From: CAYWKU01 sp964459325
Lineage (GTDB): Bacteria; RBG-13-61-14; CAYWKU01
Length of the DNA: 11,229 nt
Direction: 5' to 3'
NCBI GenBank assembly: GCA_964459325.1
Contig: CAYWKU010000056.1
Location: 1 to 11,229 of the forward strand
How positions within the stretch are numbered: the first letter of the stretch is position 1; every line of letters begins with the position of its first letter. Of this stretch, positions 6,159 through 11,229 are shown in pieces. The notes under the pieces were generated by a model. It saw nothing but the letters and a program-made list of their open reading frames with translations. It did no database searches and was not told where the DNA came from. A program made the position numbers and the translations under genes.

Positions 6159-7207
6159 AACCGGTCGAATGGTTCGTCGCCTACCTGTGCCGCTGGCTGC
6201 CTCATGCAACCTCCACCGGCCTCCGGAAGGTAGGCAATCCCGATGCCGACTCGCCCGTTATCGTAACCGCAAACTTTTCGCTCACCGTAAAAAGGGTGCT
6301 TGATGCGCTCGCCGGTGGTAACTTCTGGCTGCTGGTCGCCAACTCCGACGGAATCAACGTATGGTGCGCCGCCGACGGGGGCATATTCACCGAAAACCGC
6401 ATCATCGACGCCATTAAAGTAAGCGAGCTTTCCGAAAAAGTCTCCCATCGCGAAGTAATTCTTCCGGCGTTGTCTGCGCCGGGGGTGGACAAGAAAGCCA
6501 TAAGAAAAGAAACGGGCTTTCACGCGCTTTTCGGCCCGGTTTATGCTGACGATATCCCGGCCTATCTGGCTTCAGGTAAGGAAAAGACCGACGACATGCG
6601 CCGGTTCAAATTCAACCTGCGCCATCGCCTGGACATGCTGCTTTCGATGAATTTCCCCATATACCTCATCGTGGCCGTGGTGCTGGCCATTTTCCGGCCT
6701 CAGTGTCTTCTCGGTTTCACGCTGCTTTTCTGGCTGGCGGCGGTGGTTCTTTACCTTTTCGTGCACGTCATTCCCGGCAAAACCGGCTGGGCCCAGGCGG
6801 GGCTGTCGGCGGCCGCGGTGGTGCTGATATGGGCGGGATACGACTGGTACGTCCCGGGCGACCCGCTGGCGCACCGGGGCTGGTTCATAGCCACGTTTGT
6901 AATATTCCTGGCCGCCGGACTCGACCTGGCGGGAACAGCCACCGGTCGCAAATCCGACCCGGAGCGGTTGATGCTGCGCCTCGGAATAAAGGGAATGGGC
7001 TCCGTCTACACTGTCAAGGACTACGGCGAAATAACGCTTGACCGCGAAAAGTGCATCGGTTGCGGCGCCTGCCGCGACATCTGCCCCGTCGGAGTGTACG
7101 GCGAGCTTGACGGGGAAAAGAAGACCACCTTCGCAGACCGGGATGCGTGCTTCTCCTGCGGCGCCTGCGTCAAACAATGCCCCTCCGGCGCACTCCGCCT
7201 CACATAA
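6155..7207 (+). CDS. HgcA-like corrinoid protein fused to HgcB-like ferredoxin
   Basis: This is a 350-residue fusion. Residues 1-165 form a cytoplasmic corrinoid-binding domain with NVWCAADGG at 68-76; Cys71 matches the cysteine that ligates cobalt in the mercury-methylation protein HgcA (motif N-V/I-W-C-A-A/G-G-K/R). About four membrane segments follow (168-180, 184-205, 213-229, 243-260). The C terminus is a two-cluster ferredoxin: Cys300-303-306-310 and Cys332-335-338-342, each ending in Cys-Pro. In HgcAB the ferredoxin is a separate protein thought to reduce the corrinoid; here it is tethered. Differences from true HgcAB: Asp74-Gly75 replaces Gly-Lys/Arg in the cap helix, there appear to be four rather than five membrane spans, and no cysteine follows the second cluster, whereas HgcB ends in a cysteine pair. 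It is translationally coupled to the methyltransferase. A methyl-corrinoid function is likely; mercury methylation is doubtful. Confidence 0.85.
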   Translation: MKPVEWFVAYLCRWLPHATSTGLRKVGNPDADSPVIVTANFSLTVKRVLDALAGGNFWLLVANSDGINVWCAADGGIFTENRIIDAIKVSELSEKVSHREVILPALSAPGVDKKAIRKETGFHALFGPVYADDIPAYLASGKEKTDDMRRFKFNLRHRLDMLLSMNFPIYLIVAVVLAIFRPQCLLGFTLLFWLAAVVLYLFVHVIPGKTGWAQAGLSAAAVVLIWAGYDWYVPGDPLAHRGWFIATFVIFLAAGLDLAGTATGRKSDPERLMLRLGIKGMGSVYTVKDYGEITLDREKCIGCGACRDICPVGVYGELDGEKKTTFADRDACFSCGACVKQCPSGALRLT

Positions 7208-7284
7208 CATAATCGGCGCTTAAACCCGGGGACAATACGGATTTTTGCCTTTAATCGAATTAGTATTATGTAACCGCAGGGTGC

Positions 7285-7366
7285 CCACGACGTTACACGT
7301 CGGGGTTGTCCGTCAGGACAACAGGAAAATGCCCGGCAGGAGTGCCGGGCCTACCATCACCGATGG
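7285..7366. repeat. Cluster of four short hairpins
   Basis: Four different inverted repeats lie end to end: CGACGT/ACGTCG with loop TAC (7288-7302, outer arms to 7285-7305), GTTGTCC-GTCA-GGACAAC (7305-7322), GCCCGGCA-GGAG-TGCCGGGC (7331-7350) and CCATC-ACC-GATGG (7354-7366). Stems differ in sequence but share a 5-8 bp arm and 3-4 nt loop design. None has a T-tract. The rest of 7208-7472 shows no gene. Confidence 0.7.
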
Positions 7367-7472
7367 TGGCGGGTTTGAAGAGCAGGTAATCCACATAGCT
7401 TGTGTTCAGTGCCATGACATGGTTTACATTTTTGACAACTATATTTTCGTGTTTGGAGGCGAATTATTTAAG

Positions 7473-7667
7473 GAGGCCGTTGCAGAATTATGATTTTTCG
7501 TTTGGGATGTGTTGACCTTCATCGCGCCGAAAAAGAACCCCGAATGGACAAGGGGCTTCAGCCCCTTGAATTTCAAGGGGTTAAAACCCCTTGTCTGGAA
7601 AAGACGTTCTCGGCCAGCTATAGAAAAAAGCCTTTTCTCCCCCTGAAGCCTGTTTTGCAACGGCCTC
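7473..7667 (+). mobile_element. 195-bp MITE with inverted ends and TTAAG target duplication
   Basis: The ends are GAGGCCGTTGCAGAA (7473-7487) and the reverse complement of GAGGCCGTTGCAAAA at 7653-7667, 14 of 15 matching. TTAAG directly repeats on both sides (7468-7472 and 7668-7672), as expected for a 5-bp target duplication. No transposase is encoded; the only open frame inside is a 73-codon chance frame running out through the left end. The interior holds a nested palindrome (7547-7595). An inverted, 54/55 identical piece of another copy is at 1-55, so the element is dispersed and probably moved recently by a transposase encoded elsewhere. Confidence 0.82.
7547..7595. repeat. Nested palindrome inside the MITE
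   Basis: CAAGGGGC-TTCA-GCCCCTTG (7549-7568) and CAAGGGG-TTAAAA-CCCCTTG (7574-7593) form two adjacent hairpins. The outer arms GACAAGGGG (7547-7555) and CCCCTTGTC (7587-7595), and the inner CCCCTTGAA-T-TTCAAGGGG (7562-7580), allow an alternative single long cruciform. The same strand can thus fold in two exclusive ways. Confidence 0.75.
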
Positions 7668-7678
7668 TTAAGGGCTAT

Positions 7679-8803
7679 TTATTGTTTCACGACCTTGAAA
7701 GAGAAGTCCGGCCCTTCCACCACCTCCCCGCTTTCGACGAGGATGTCGTAGTTTTCCTCCCTCTCCTTGCGGTCCTTCCAGCATACTATCTGGCAGTTGC
7801 CGCAGGTGGTCATGAACCGCTCGTAGGGTTTTCGTATGAACCCGAGTTCGTTGTGGGATACCAGGTCGGCCAGCGTTTTCGCGTAATAGTTATGCTGCCA
7901 CACGTTGCTCTTTGCGAAGTCGTCCCAGAATTGTTCGATGTTGTCGTCGGTTTCCGGCAGTGTGATTCTGCCCGGCGACCACGTCGACCAGCCGTCGTAT
8001 TTGCTCTTGCCGGTGAATCCCGCACATACGAATATGCAGCGCAGGTTGTGGGCTTTCTTTGCGTGCACCAGTTCCTTTCCGCCGATGGAAACCGTAGTTT
8101 TTTCCTTCGGATGAATCATCCCCGCCTGGCAGACTTTCGTGCATATGCGGCACCCGTCGCACGGCGTTTTCTCCAGCATCGGGTCGGAATCGAGCGGCGC
8201 ATTTGTGATGACAGTGTCGAAAAGCACCCTGCTGCCGTACTCGGGATGGAAGACGTTGCCGCTCCATCCGAAACTCCCCAAGCCCGCCGCGACCGCGCCA
8301 TAGCGGTGCGAGAAGGTCGGGGTAAGCCGCCAGTCCACGAAGTCGGTGGTCTTCTCGTATAGCCGGTTCACCAACCGCCGCTTGACCTTCTGCATGCGCG
8401 GGCTGGAGTCGGCGCTGAGCCAGTCCATCATCCGCTGGCGGTACTTGTACGGCACCCTCTTGTATTTCCGACCGTCCTTGAAGCGATAATCCAGGTTAGG
8501 CTCCACGGAAGTCGCCTCGTAGCCCTCCGACCGCAGAAACTCCTCGATAATTCGACATACGCGGTACACCTTGCGGTTGACGTAGGTCTCGTGCTCCTGG
8601 TACGAATCGTGGTCTACCTTGCCCAGGTATTTGCGGATAAGTTTCTTGTCGAGCGGATACATTACGGAAATTATCGACCGCGCCGAGGGGAGGGCGTATG
8701 TCGCATCCATCGACGGAACTCCGCCCGTGAAGCGGTCGATGGAAGCGATTCCGACGTCGGCGGCGCCCGCGTCAAGGGCCAGTCGCTTGATTTGTTCCTT
8801 CAT
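7679..8803 (-). CDS. QueG/reductive-dehalogenase-like iron-sulfur protein
   Basis: This is a 374-residue protein resembling the corrinoid-dependent reductase group that includes epoxyqueuosine reductase QueG and reductive dehalogenases. The N terminus (MKEQIKRLALDAGAADVGIA) is the usual opening of that group, and SHRYGAVAAGLGSFGWSGNVFHPEYGSRV (165-193) is its conserved core, where QueG proteins place AGLGWIGKN. The ferredoxin-like C-terminal part has Cys215-xx-Cys218-xx-Cys221-xxx-Cys225 and a second set from Cys260, Cys334, Cys337 and Cys341, enough for two [4Fe-4S] clusters. There is no Tat signal, so it is cytoplasmic and not a respiratory dehalogenase. The conserved Pro after the first cluster is replaced (CQAG). 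AAGGAAGG precedes the start at a good distance. It stands alone, divergent from the next gene, behind an array of palindromic sites. Substrate unknown. Confidence 0.82.
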   Translation of the reverse strand: MKEQIKRLALDAGAADVGIASIDRFTGGVPSMDATYALPSARSIISVMYPLDKKLIRKYLGKVDHDSYQEHETYVNRKVYRVCRIIEEFLRSEGYEATSVEPNLDYRFKDGRKYKRVPYKYRQRMMDWLSADSSPRMQKVKRRLVNRLYEKTTDFVDWRLTPTFSHRYGAVAAGLGSFGWSGNVFHPEYGSRVLFDTVITNAPLDSDPMLEKTPCDGCRICTKVCQAGMIHPKEKTTVSIGGKELVHAKKAHNLRCIFVCAGFTGKSKYDGWSTWSPGRITLPETDDNIEQFWDDFAKSNVWQHNYYAKTLADLVSHNELGFIRKPYERFMTTCGNCQIVCWKDRKEREENYDILVESGEVVEGPDFSFKVVKQ

Positions 8804-8844
8804 AATTCAAACCTTCCTTACCGAAATTTTTCACGGAGGCCGGA

Positions 8845-8927
8845 GTTGTAGAATATTCTACAACCGCTGTAGAATATTGTACAACTCTGTAGAATATTCA
8901 ACAATTCTGTAGAAAGAATTGTAGAAT
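8845..8927. promoter_or_regulatory. Four tandem palindromic operator-like sites
   Basis: Unit 1 is a perfect 20-bp palindrome, GTTGTAGAATATTCTACAAC (8845-8864). Imperfect copies follow with their TGTAG starts at 8868, 8888 and 8908, so units start 21, 20 and 20 bp apart, close to two helical turns. The last unit (TGTAGAAAGAATTGTAGAAT) is the most diverged. The array begins about 40 bp upstream of the start codon of the minus-strand iron-sulfur protein and overlaps its best promoter, which suggests cooperative binding of a dimeric regulator. The regulator is not encoded in this window as far as I can tell. Confidence 0.7.
8876..8904 (-). promoter_or_regulatory. Promoter of the QueG-like gene, embedded in the palindrome array
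   Basis: Read on the minus strand, TTGTTG (8904-8899) and TACAAT (8881-8876) are separated by 17 nt, giving a start near 8869 and a leader of about 65 nt. A second phase, TTGTAC (8884-8879) and TAGAAT (8860-8855) with an 18-nt spacer, is also possible. In both cases the -35 and -10 boxes lie inside palindromic units. Confidence 0.5.
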
Positions 8928-8957
8928 TTGGATGATGAAAATTTGTGCAACGGGTAG

Positions 8958-9271
8958 CCCGGCTTAAAGCGTTAGCCGGGAGCCGAAGACGAAGGAGAAA
9001 ATTTTCCATGGAGTTCAGGTATTGAAAATCCCGGGTGCCACTGATAGCTTTGCTATCAGTGCCCTGAAGGCCGCGCGCACCGATAGCCGAGTTATCGGCG
9101 CCCCCCCAACGAGAATTAACTTCCGCGTTGCCTGTTTCATGGTAGGCCCGACACTTATGTCGGGCTATAAATGGCATGGGCGACAAGAGTGTCGCCCCTA
9201 CCATGATTAACAAAGACGTCCACACTGTTTTCCCGTAACCTCCGGTCACCCACACAAGCAAGTTGTGTGGG
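8958..9271. repeat. Intergenic cluster of diverse short hairpins
   Basis: This gene-free stretch contains six perfect or near-perfect hairpins of unrelated sequence: CCCGGCT/AGCCGGG (8958-8980), CACTGATAGC-TTT-GCTATCAGTG (9039-9061), CCGATAGC-CGA-GTTATCGG with one wobble pair (9080-9098), GCCCGACA-CTTA-TGTCGGGC (9146-9165), GGGCGACA-AGAG-TGTCGCCC (9178-9197) and CCCACACAA-GCAAG-TTGTGTGGG (9249-9271). I see no convincing coding frame here. The cluster resembles the one at 7285-7366 in style. Confidence 0.7.
9137..9206. repeat. 70-bp element: two hairpins enclosed by 10-bp inverted ends
   Basis: TCATGGTAGG (9137-9146) and CCTACCATGA (9197-9206) are perfect inverted ends. Between them sit the two 8-bp hairpins at 9146-9165 and 9178-9197, whose arms share the core CGACA/TGTCG. 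The arrangement resembles a paired-REP (BIME-like) unit. It has no gene. Confidence 0.6.
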
Positions 9272-9306
9272 CTATCGACTGATATTTTTTAGGAATACGA
9301 ACGATT

Positions 9307-9334
9307 TTGACTTGCCGCCCGACGACGTTATACA
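9307..9334 (+). promoter_or_regulatory. Sigma70-type promoter candidate for the 9410 gene
   Basis: TTGACT (9307-9312) and TATACA (9329-9334) are separated by 16 nt. Transcription would start near 9341, leaving a leader of about 70 nt before the gene at 9410. Confidence 0.45.
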
Positions 9335-9409
9335 TGGATGTTGCCCGGGTATCCCTATACGGTCACTGGATTTTTTCGGGAATAATTGATAGCTTCCAAC
9401 TAAGGATAA

Positions 9410-10813
9410 ATGCAAGGGGCATCGCTCGCCGTGGAAAAAATTGACGTAGTATACATAGACCCCGATATTTCCAGCCTTTTCGGCGCGGTAAGCCTGGCGG
9501 CGGGGGGGTTGAAGGTGGTCATCCTGGAAGGGAAACCGCACTCCCGGGCCGTAACCTCCGACTCCGGGGAAGAACTGACCCCGGCGGAGGAGCCTTTTTT
9601 GTGGCGCGGTTTGAGAGGGGGGCCGTTCCTGGAGCCGCTTCTCAACCGGCTCAGGCTGCTCATCAGCGCCCGGGATAAAGTTCATCGCATGGACCCGCCG
9701 TTGCAGGTGGTAACTCCTGAGGTCAGGCTGGATTACTTCACCGAAGACCCTCACCTGCAGCGCGAGTTCACTCGCGAGTTCGGGGAAAACGGTTTCCGGC
9801 CCGCGGCGGCAATGAGCCGATACATGGCCGAGCAGGCGGAGAAGGTGTACGAGCTGGCGGGGTGGTCGTCATTTCCGCCCATGCCGCAGGGGCTGGCAGA
9901 CAGGCTCTTCAGGCGGGAGCAGGATTGCTCGGAGGAGCTGGAGGAGATTTGCAGCGAAAGCTACGAACAGTTCGCCCGCCGCAGCAGGTTGGGGGAGGCG
10001 GTGGGCACGTTTGCGGGGGCCATAATCGCCGCCATGGGGCTGCCCGCCGGCGCCGATACGCCCGTGGCGTCGGCAGGGCTGATACTCGACGGCGCACGAA
10101 GGGGAATATACAGGGCGGACGAGGCGGCGTTGAAAAACATGCTGCTTCTCACTTTCAAGCGCAAGGGAGGCTACGTCATGCCGATGGACGACCTGCAGCA
10201 GGTGGAGCTCGGCAGGGGCGCTGTGTCGGGGTTGCGGATGACCAAGTCCAATTATATCTACTCCCGCCTTTACGTTGGCGCGGACAGTAAACTGCTGAAC
10301 TACCTCCCGGCCGGTTCCGAACCGGCCGTTCCGCCGCCCCGGGTGCATACGTTGACCATCTTGACCCGCAGAATGGCCCTCCCGGTGGGGATGCAGGACA
10401 GGGTGGTTATGGTAAACCGACGGGCGGAGCCTTTGTACCCGGAGCACGTGGCTCGGATTTGTATCGTTCCGCCTTCCGAAAAGGCGGAAGAAGATTATGT
10501 TTTCGTCACGGGTACTTCCACCCGGCCCGGGAAGATAAGCTCCGTCGAAGGGGAGCTCTGGAGCGCCGTGAAATATCTGGCGCCTTTTATCGAGGATTAC
10601 ACCTGCGGCTACCGCTACGATGTGGAGGACAGCACGATGAGGGAAGGGTTTCGGGAGAAGTTTTTCGAGCTGCCGCCGATGGAGCAGGTGCCGAACCTGC
10701 TGCCCCGGGAAGGAGACATGCTGGCGGAAATGGGCATGGGCGAAGGGGTGATAAGCGGGCGTATACTGGCGCGAGTTATACTCAAAAAGCTCGGCTTGAA
10801 GGCGGAAATATAG
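9410..10813 (+). CDS. Divergent FAD/NAD(P)-dependent oxidoreductase-like protein
   Basis: This is a 467-residue protein resembling phytoene-desaturase/amine-oxidase-type flavoproteins in layout. An N-terminal beta-alpha-beta with VVYIDPDISSLFGAVSLAAGGLKVVILEG (13-41) ends in the expected acidic Glu40. A mid region is rich in Arg and Glu, and a C-terminal segment, GDMLAEMGMGEGVISGRILARVILKKLG, looks like the last FAD contact of the family. However, the GxGxxG dinucleotide-binding glycines are replaced by Asp-Pro-Asp-Ile-Ser-Ser (17-22), so cofactor binding may be altered or lost. AAGGAT lies 5 nt before the ATG; a GTG at 9431 is a possible later start. No signal peptide or membrane segment is obvious. 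It is followed by a tRNA with its own promoter. Function unknown; the family call is moderate. Confidence 0.6.
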   Translation: MQGASLAVEKIDVVYIDPDISSLFGAVSLAAGGLKVVILEGKPHSRAVTSDSGEELTPAEEPFLWRGLRGGPFLEPLLNRLRLLISARDKVHRMDPPLQVVTPEVRLDYFTEDPHLQREFTREFGENGFRPAAAMSRYMAEQAEKVYELAGWSSFPPMPQGLADRLFRREQDCSEELEEICSESYEQFARRSRLGEAVGTFAGAIIAAMGLPAGADTPVASAGLILDGARRGIYRADEAALKNMLLLTFKRKGGYVMPMDDLQQVELGRGAVSGLRMTKSNYIYSRLYVGADSKLLNYLPAGSEPAVPPPRVHTLTILTRRMALPVGMQDRVVMVNRRAEPLYPEHVARICIVPPSEKAEEDYVFVTGTSTRPGKISSVEGELWSAVKYLAPFIEDYTCGYRYDVEDSTMREGFREKFFELPPMEQVPNLLPREGDMLAEMGMGEGVISGRILARVILKKLGLKAEI

Positions 10814-10843
10814 TTACGTCTGAGAACTTCAGCCAGCCCGCCG

Positions 10844-10873
10844 TTGACAAACCGGAAGAAGAGATTGTATCAT
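10844..10873 (+). promoter_or_regulatory. Promoter of the tRNA-Ala gene
   Basis: A perfect TTGACA (10844-10849) and TATCAT (10868-10873) are separated by 18 nt. Transcription should begin near 10880, about 10 nt before the mature 5' end of the tRNA. Confidence 0.6.
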
Positions 10874-10889
10874 TGGTTTCACAGCTAAC

Positions 10890-10962
10890 GGGGCTGTAGC
10901 TCAGTTGGGAGAGCGCCTGAATGGCATTCAGGAGGCCAGGGGTTCGAATCCCCTCAGCTCCA
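10890..10962 (+). tRNA. tRNA-Ala (anticodon GGC)
   Basis: This is a 73-nt cloverleaf. The acceptor GGGGCTG (10890-10896) pairs with CAGCTCC (10955-10961) and includes the G3-U70 wobble that marks alanine tRNAs. The D arm is GCTC/GAGC, the anticodon stem is CCTGA/TCAGG with loop ATGGCAT, so the anticodon is GGC reading GCC codons. The T arm is AGGGG-TTCGAAT-CCCCT. The discriminator base is A10962. CCA is not encoded and must be added after transcription. Confidence 0.97.
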
Positions 10963-10994
10963 CTTACTTTTCTTTTGGAAAAAAGAAAAGTAAG
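10963..10994 (+). terminator. 14-bp hairpin abutting the tRNA 3' end
   Basis: CTTACTTTTCTTTT (10963-10976), loop GGAA, and AAAAGAAAAGTAAG (10981-10994) form a perfect stem starting at the base after the tRNA discriminator. There is no T-tract after it on the plus strand, so it may act in 3' processing or be a repeat end rather than a classical terminator. Confidence 0.5.
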
Positions 10995-11154
10995 CAAAAG
11001 AAAATCTTTACTGCGCCTTCGGCGCGAACGAACGATGGGTTTGAGTTTCCTTGAAGTCAAGCGTGAGCGCAGTGAAGGGTGCAGGGGCGAAGTTCCTGCC
11101 TTTCGCAAGAAAGAAAAAGTAAGCAAAAAGAAAGCGTATTTGCGCCTGCGGCGC
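10985..11154 (+). repeat. Duplicated module downstream of the tRNA
   Basis: Two direct copies share GAAAAGTAAGCAAAA, a short GAAA-rich stretch and a GCGCC-TNC-or-TGC-GGCGC hairpin: 10985-11025 and 11113-11154. They are about 128 bp apart and imperfect in the middle. The open frames across this stretch are Lys/Arg-rich chance translations of the repeat; I see no gene. Confidence 0.55.
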
Positions 11155-11177
11155 GGCTATTTGGAAGAGTTAATAAT

Positions 11178-11212
11178 CGCAAGGTTTTCCGGGACCTTGC
11201 GGTTTTGTTTTT
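11178..11212 (+). terminator. Intrinsic transcription terminator
   Basis: CGCAAGGT (11178-11185) and ACCTTGCG (11194-11201) form a perfect 8-bp stem with loop TTTCCGGG, followed by GTTTTGTTTTT. This is a standard rho-independent terminator and probably ends the tRNA transcript. Confidence 0.8.
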
Positions 11213-11229
11213 CATGAGTTAGGGAAGTG

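Noticed and set aside
6155..7207. Calling this gene a true mercury-methylation hgcA
   Set aside because: The cap helix lacks Gly-Lys/Arg, the HgcB-type tail cysteines are missing, and the fusion architecture differs from proven methylators.
7439..7660. 73-codon minus-strand frame inside the MITE
   Set aside because: It is a translation of palindromes and the element end; it overruns the element's left boundary and has no ribosome-binding site or protein-like pattern.
7490..8362. 290-codon plus-strand open frame
   Set aside because: It is antisense to the QueG-like gene, whose conserved cysteines and core motif are on the minus strand, and it starts inside the MITE.
8845..8927. CRISPR array or iteron origin
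   Set aside because: Units are contiguous 20-21 bp palindromes without unique spacers, decay in sequence along the array, and lie beside a promoter; no cas or replication gene is present.
10921..11217. 98-codon plus-strand frame overlapping the tRNA
   Set aside because: It starts inside the tRNA and reads through the hairpin and repeated AAAG-rich modules; no coding signal.

Overview
The window (about 55% G+C by eye) looks like chromosomal DNA from an anaerobic bacterium. I base this on several oxygen-sensitive-type iron-sulfur proteins, a corrinoid protein related to the mercury-methylation protein HgcA, sigma70-type promoters, tight ATGA gene overlaps, and gene deserts filled with short hairpin repeats. 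A Desulfobacterota-like or subsurface candidate-phylum host is a guess; no lineage marker is present except a tRNA.

Layout. Positions 1-118 hold one end of a small non-autonomous transposable element and a weak promoter. A DegT/DnrJ/EryC1-type PLP sugar aminotransferase follows (119-1219), then a stand-alone CheY-like receiver protein with its own strong promoter (1403-1768). Between 1743 and 1850 on the minus strand is a 35-codon remnant that looks like the start of a uroporphyrinogen-decarboxylase-family gene. A strong extended -10 promoter then drives a TetR regulator, an extended SDR/NAD epimerase, an acetoacetate-decarboxylase-family protein and a broken short-chain dehydrogenase (2000-4620). 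These genes are separated by 2 nt or overlap.

The centre of interest is 4703-7207. It contains a CxxCxxCC (YkgJ-type) metal-binding protein, a SAM-dependent methyltransferase of the CpaM type, and, overlapping it by 4 nt, an HgcA-like corrinoid protein fused at its C terminus to a HgcB-like 2[4Fe-4S] ferredoxin. The corrinoid cap-helix motif is NVWCAA followed by D-G instead of the G-K/R of true HgcA, and the C-terminal cysteines of HgcB are absent. This therefore looks like a methyl-corrinoid system parallel to HgcAB rather than a mercury methylator. Its natural product is unknown.

After it come a hairpin cluster (7285-7366) and a complete 195-bp MITE (7473-7667) with inverted ends and a TTAAG target duplication. 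The fragment at 1-55 is an inverted copy of this element. On the minus strand lies a QueG/reductive-dehalogenase-like iron-sulfur protein (7679-8803). Its upstream region carries four tandem palindromic sites spaced 20-21 bp apart, with a promoter embedded in them. A second hairpin cluster (8958-9271) precedes a plus-strand protein resembling an FAD/NAD(P)-dependent oxidoreductase that has lost its dinucleotide-binding glycines (9410-10813). The window ends with tRNA-Ala(GGC), a perfect 14-bp hairpin directly abutting it, a duplicated repeat module and an intrinsic terminator.
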